From the NCBI GenBank assembly GCA_030646745.1, contig JAUSKV010000061.1, forward strand, positions 1-8,035: DNA of 8,035 bases, written 5' to 3'. Source of the DNA: Sulfurimonas sp. Lineage in GTDB: Bacteria > Campylobacterota > Campylobacteria > Campylobacterales > Sulfurimonadaceae. This document shows positions 6,821-8,035 of this stretch, one piece after another. Within the stretch, counting starts at the first letter, position 1. Every line of letters begins with the position of its first letter. The notes below the pieces were generated by a model. It did not search any database and was not told where the DNA came from. It saw only the letters and a program-made list of their open reading frames with translations. A program made the position numbers and the translations under genes.

Positions 6821-8035
6821 ATGTTAGAGAGTGTTTCTATTAGAGTAAAAATGGTGTTAATGGTTTTTATCCCTGTTTTTATAATTTTTATATTATTAGG
6901 GTTAAATGGCTACAAGAGCTATAAAAAGGTTGAGGAGCTCTCAACTATAAAAGAGGTATCAATTTTATCAACAAAAATCGGCTCGATGCTTCATAATAGC
7001 CAAAAAGAGAGGGGTGCTTCTTCTGGTTTTGTTGGTTCAAACGGAGTGCAATTTGCTGATGATTTAACCAATATAAGAAAAGATACCGATGATACAAAAG
7101 CTGACATGGAGCTATTTTACAAGAGTATGAATTTCAGTAAATATCCAAAAGAGATGCAAGAGAGAATGGGTGATGCAATGCAAAAGCTGTCTCAACTAAA
7201 AGAGAAAAGAGAGCAAATCAGCTCTTTAAAGATAAGTGTGCCGGACACCGTAGCCTATTATACAAATATGAATGCCTCCTTTTTGGACGCTGTTGCCTAT
7301 GTAGCCAAAATGAGTACAAATCAAGAGATGAGTACATCTTTAAATGCCTATAGTAACTTCTTATACTCCAAAGAGAGAGCCGGAATTGAGAGAGCGGTTA
7401 TGACGGGAACATTTGCAAAGAACTCTTTTCCTGATGGCTTTTATCCGAAATTTATTAAACTCATTAGCGAGCAAGATGTATTTATGGGTCGATTCTTATT
7501 CTTAGCCTCTAAAGCAAATAGTGATTTTTATAAAAACACTCTCGTTGGAAACGATATTGATGAAGTGAACCGAATGAGAAATGTTGCAATGACACACATG
7601 AATGGCAACTTTGAGATTGATGCGGCATATTGGTTTAAAACGATAACAGCAAAAATAAACTTACTAAAAAAAGTTGAAAACTATCTCTCTGAGTCTGTTT
7701 TGGCTGACGTTGACAACTTAAAGAGTAGTGCACAATCAGATATGATTCTCAATATTGTAGCAAATATTATAATACTGTTTTTCATCATCACATTTGGTTT
7801 TTTAGTTGCAAATGGATTGATAAAAAGAATTTCATTACTTAGACATGAACTCGATGAGATAATCTCTTCTAAAGATTTTTCACAGAAGATTACACAAACC
7901 GGAAGTGATGAGATATCTTCTATTCAGAATGCAGTCAATCATACTATTCAAGTGGCAAATGAGGCGATTAATAGTGCAAAAGAGCATTTGGAAGAGTCAA
8001 ATAAACACTCCCAAGTGAGAGCCGAACAGCTCTCA
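6821..8035 (+). CDS. NIT-domain transmembrane sensor, probable methyl-accepting chemotaxis protein (3' end outside window)
   Basis: The frame runs uninterrupted from ATG 6821 to the right edge, giving 405 residues without a stop. A short cytoplasmic tail (SIRVKM) precedes TM1 (about 11-29). A large periplasmic region (about 30-307) matches the nitrate- and nitrite-sensing (NIT) family pattern: MLHNSQKERGASSGFVGSNG (57-76) and a second helical half with SKERAGIERAVMTGTFA (183-199). TM2 (about 309-331) leads into a HAMP-like linker (about 332-385) with LDEIISSKDFSQKI and GSDEISSIQNAVN. A charged helix then runs to the edge. The output domain is not in the window; a methyl-accepting signalling domain is most likely, but a histidine kinase or GGDEF output cannot be excluded. 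The NIT ligand is only inferred, and many family members are uncharacterised. The gene is divergent from metH with its own promoter candidate. Confidence 0.85.
   Translation, partial: MLESVSIRVKMVLMVFIPVFIIFILLGLNGYKSYKKVEELSTIKEVSILSTKIGSMLHNSQKERGASSGFVGSNGVQFADDLTNIRKDTDDTKADMELFYKSMNFSKYPKEMQERMGDAMQKLSQLKEKREQISSLKISVPDTVAYYTNMNASFLDAVAYVAKMSTNQEMSTSLNAYSNFLYSKERAGIERAVMTGTFAKNSFPDGFYPKFIKLISEQDVFMGRFLFLASKANSDFYKNTLVGNDIDEVNRMRNVAMTHMNGNFEIDAAYWFKTITAKINLLKKVENYLSESVLADVDNLKSSAQSDMILNIVANIIILFFIITFGFLVANGLIKRISLLRHELDEIISSKDFSQKITQTGSDEISSIQNAVNHTIQVANEAINSAKEHLEESNKHSQVRAEQLS

Overview
The window looks like an ordinary chromosomal segment of a free-living Campylobacterota (Epsilonproteobacteria) bacterium. 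A Sulfurimonas-like organism is my best guess. The reasons are the AT-rich, lysine-rich coding style, promoters with a good -10 and a poor T-rich -35, the family variants of Def, ComM and MetH, and a NIT-type membrane receptor. The genus is inferred from style and was not confirmed by a search.

Layout, left to right. (1) Positions 2-991, plus strand: the 3' part of a gene for a GGDEF-family protein, already open at the window's left edge. Its catalytic signature is destroyed, but the RxxD inhibitory-site motif is kept. (2) 996-1517, plus: peptide deformylase (def), four bases downstream and probably co-transcribed. (3) 1599-3107, plus: a ComM/YifB AAA+ ATPase, behind its own recognisable sigma-70-type promoter. 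(4) 3141-6632, minus: a complete cobalamin-dependent methionine synthase (metH), convergent with comM across a 33-base gap that shows no clear terminator. (5) 6633-6820: a 188-base divergent regulatory region. It has one extended -10 promoter candidate for each direction, plus a perfect 6-bp inverted repeat beside the rightward promoter. (6) 6821 to the right edge, plus: the 5' part of a membrane receptor with TM, NIT sensor, TM and HAMP segments. It is cut before its output domain and is probably a chemoreceptor.

The genes do not form one pathway. Def (removal of the N-formyl group from new proteins) and MetH (methionine regeneration) are housekeeping. ComM processes recombination intermediates during natural transformation. 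The two edge genes are signalling proteins, one a likely c-di-GMP effector and one a transmembrane sensor. I see no RNA genes, mobile elements, CRISPR array, prophage or defence cassette. The observation most worth a second look is the catalytically dead GGDEF protein coupled to def. I found no convincing new biological system here.
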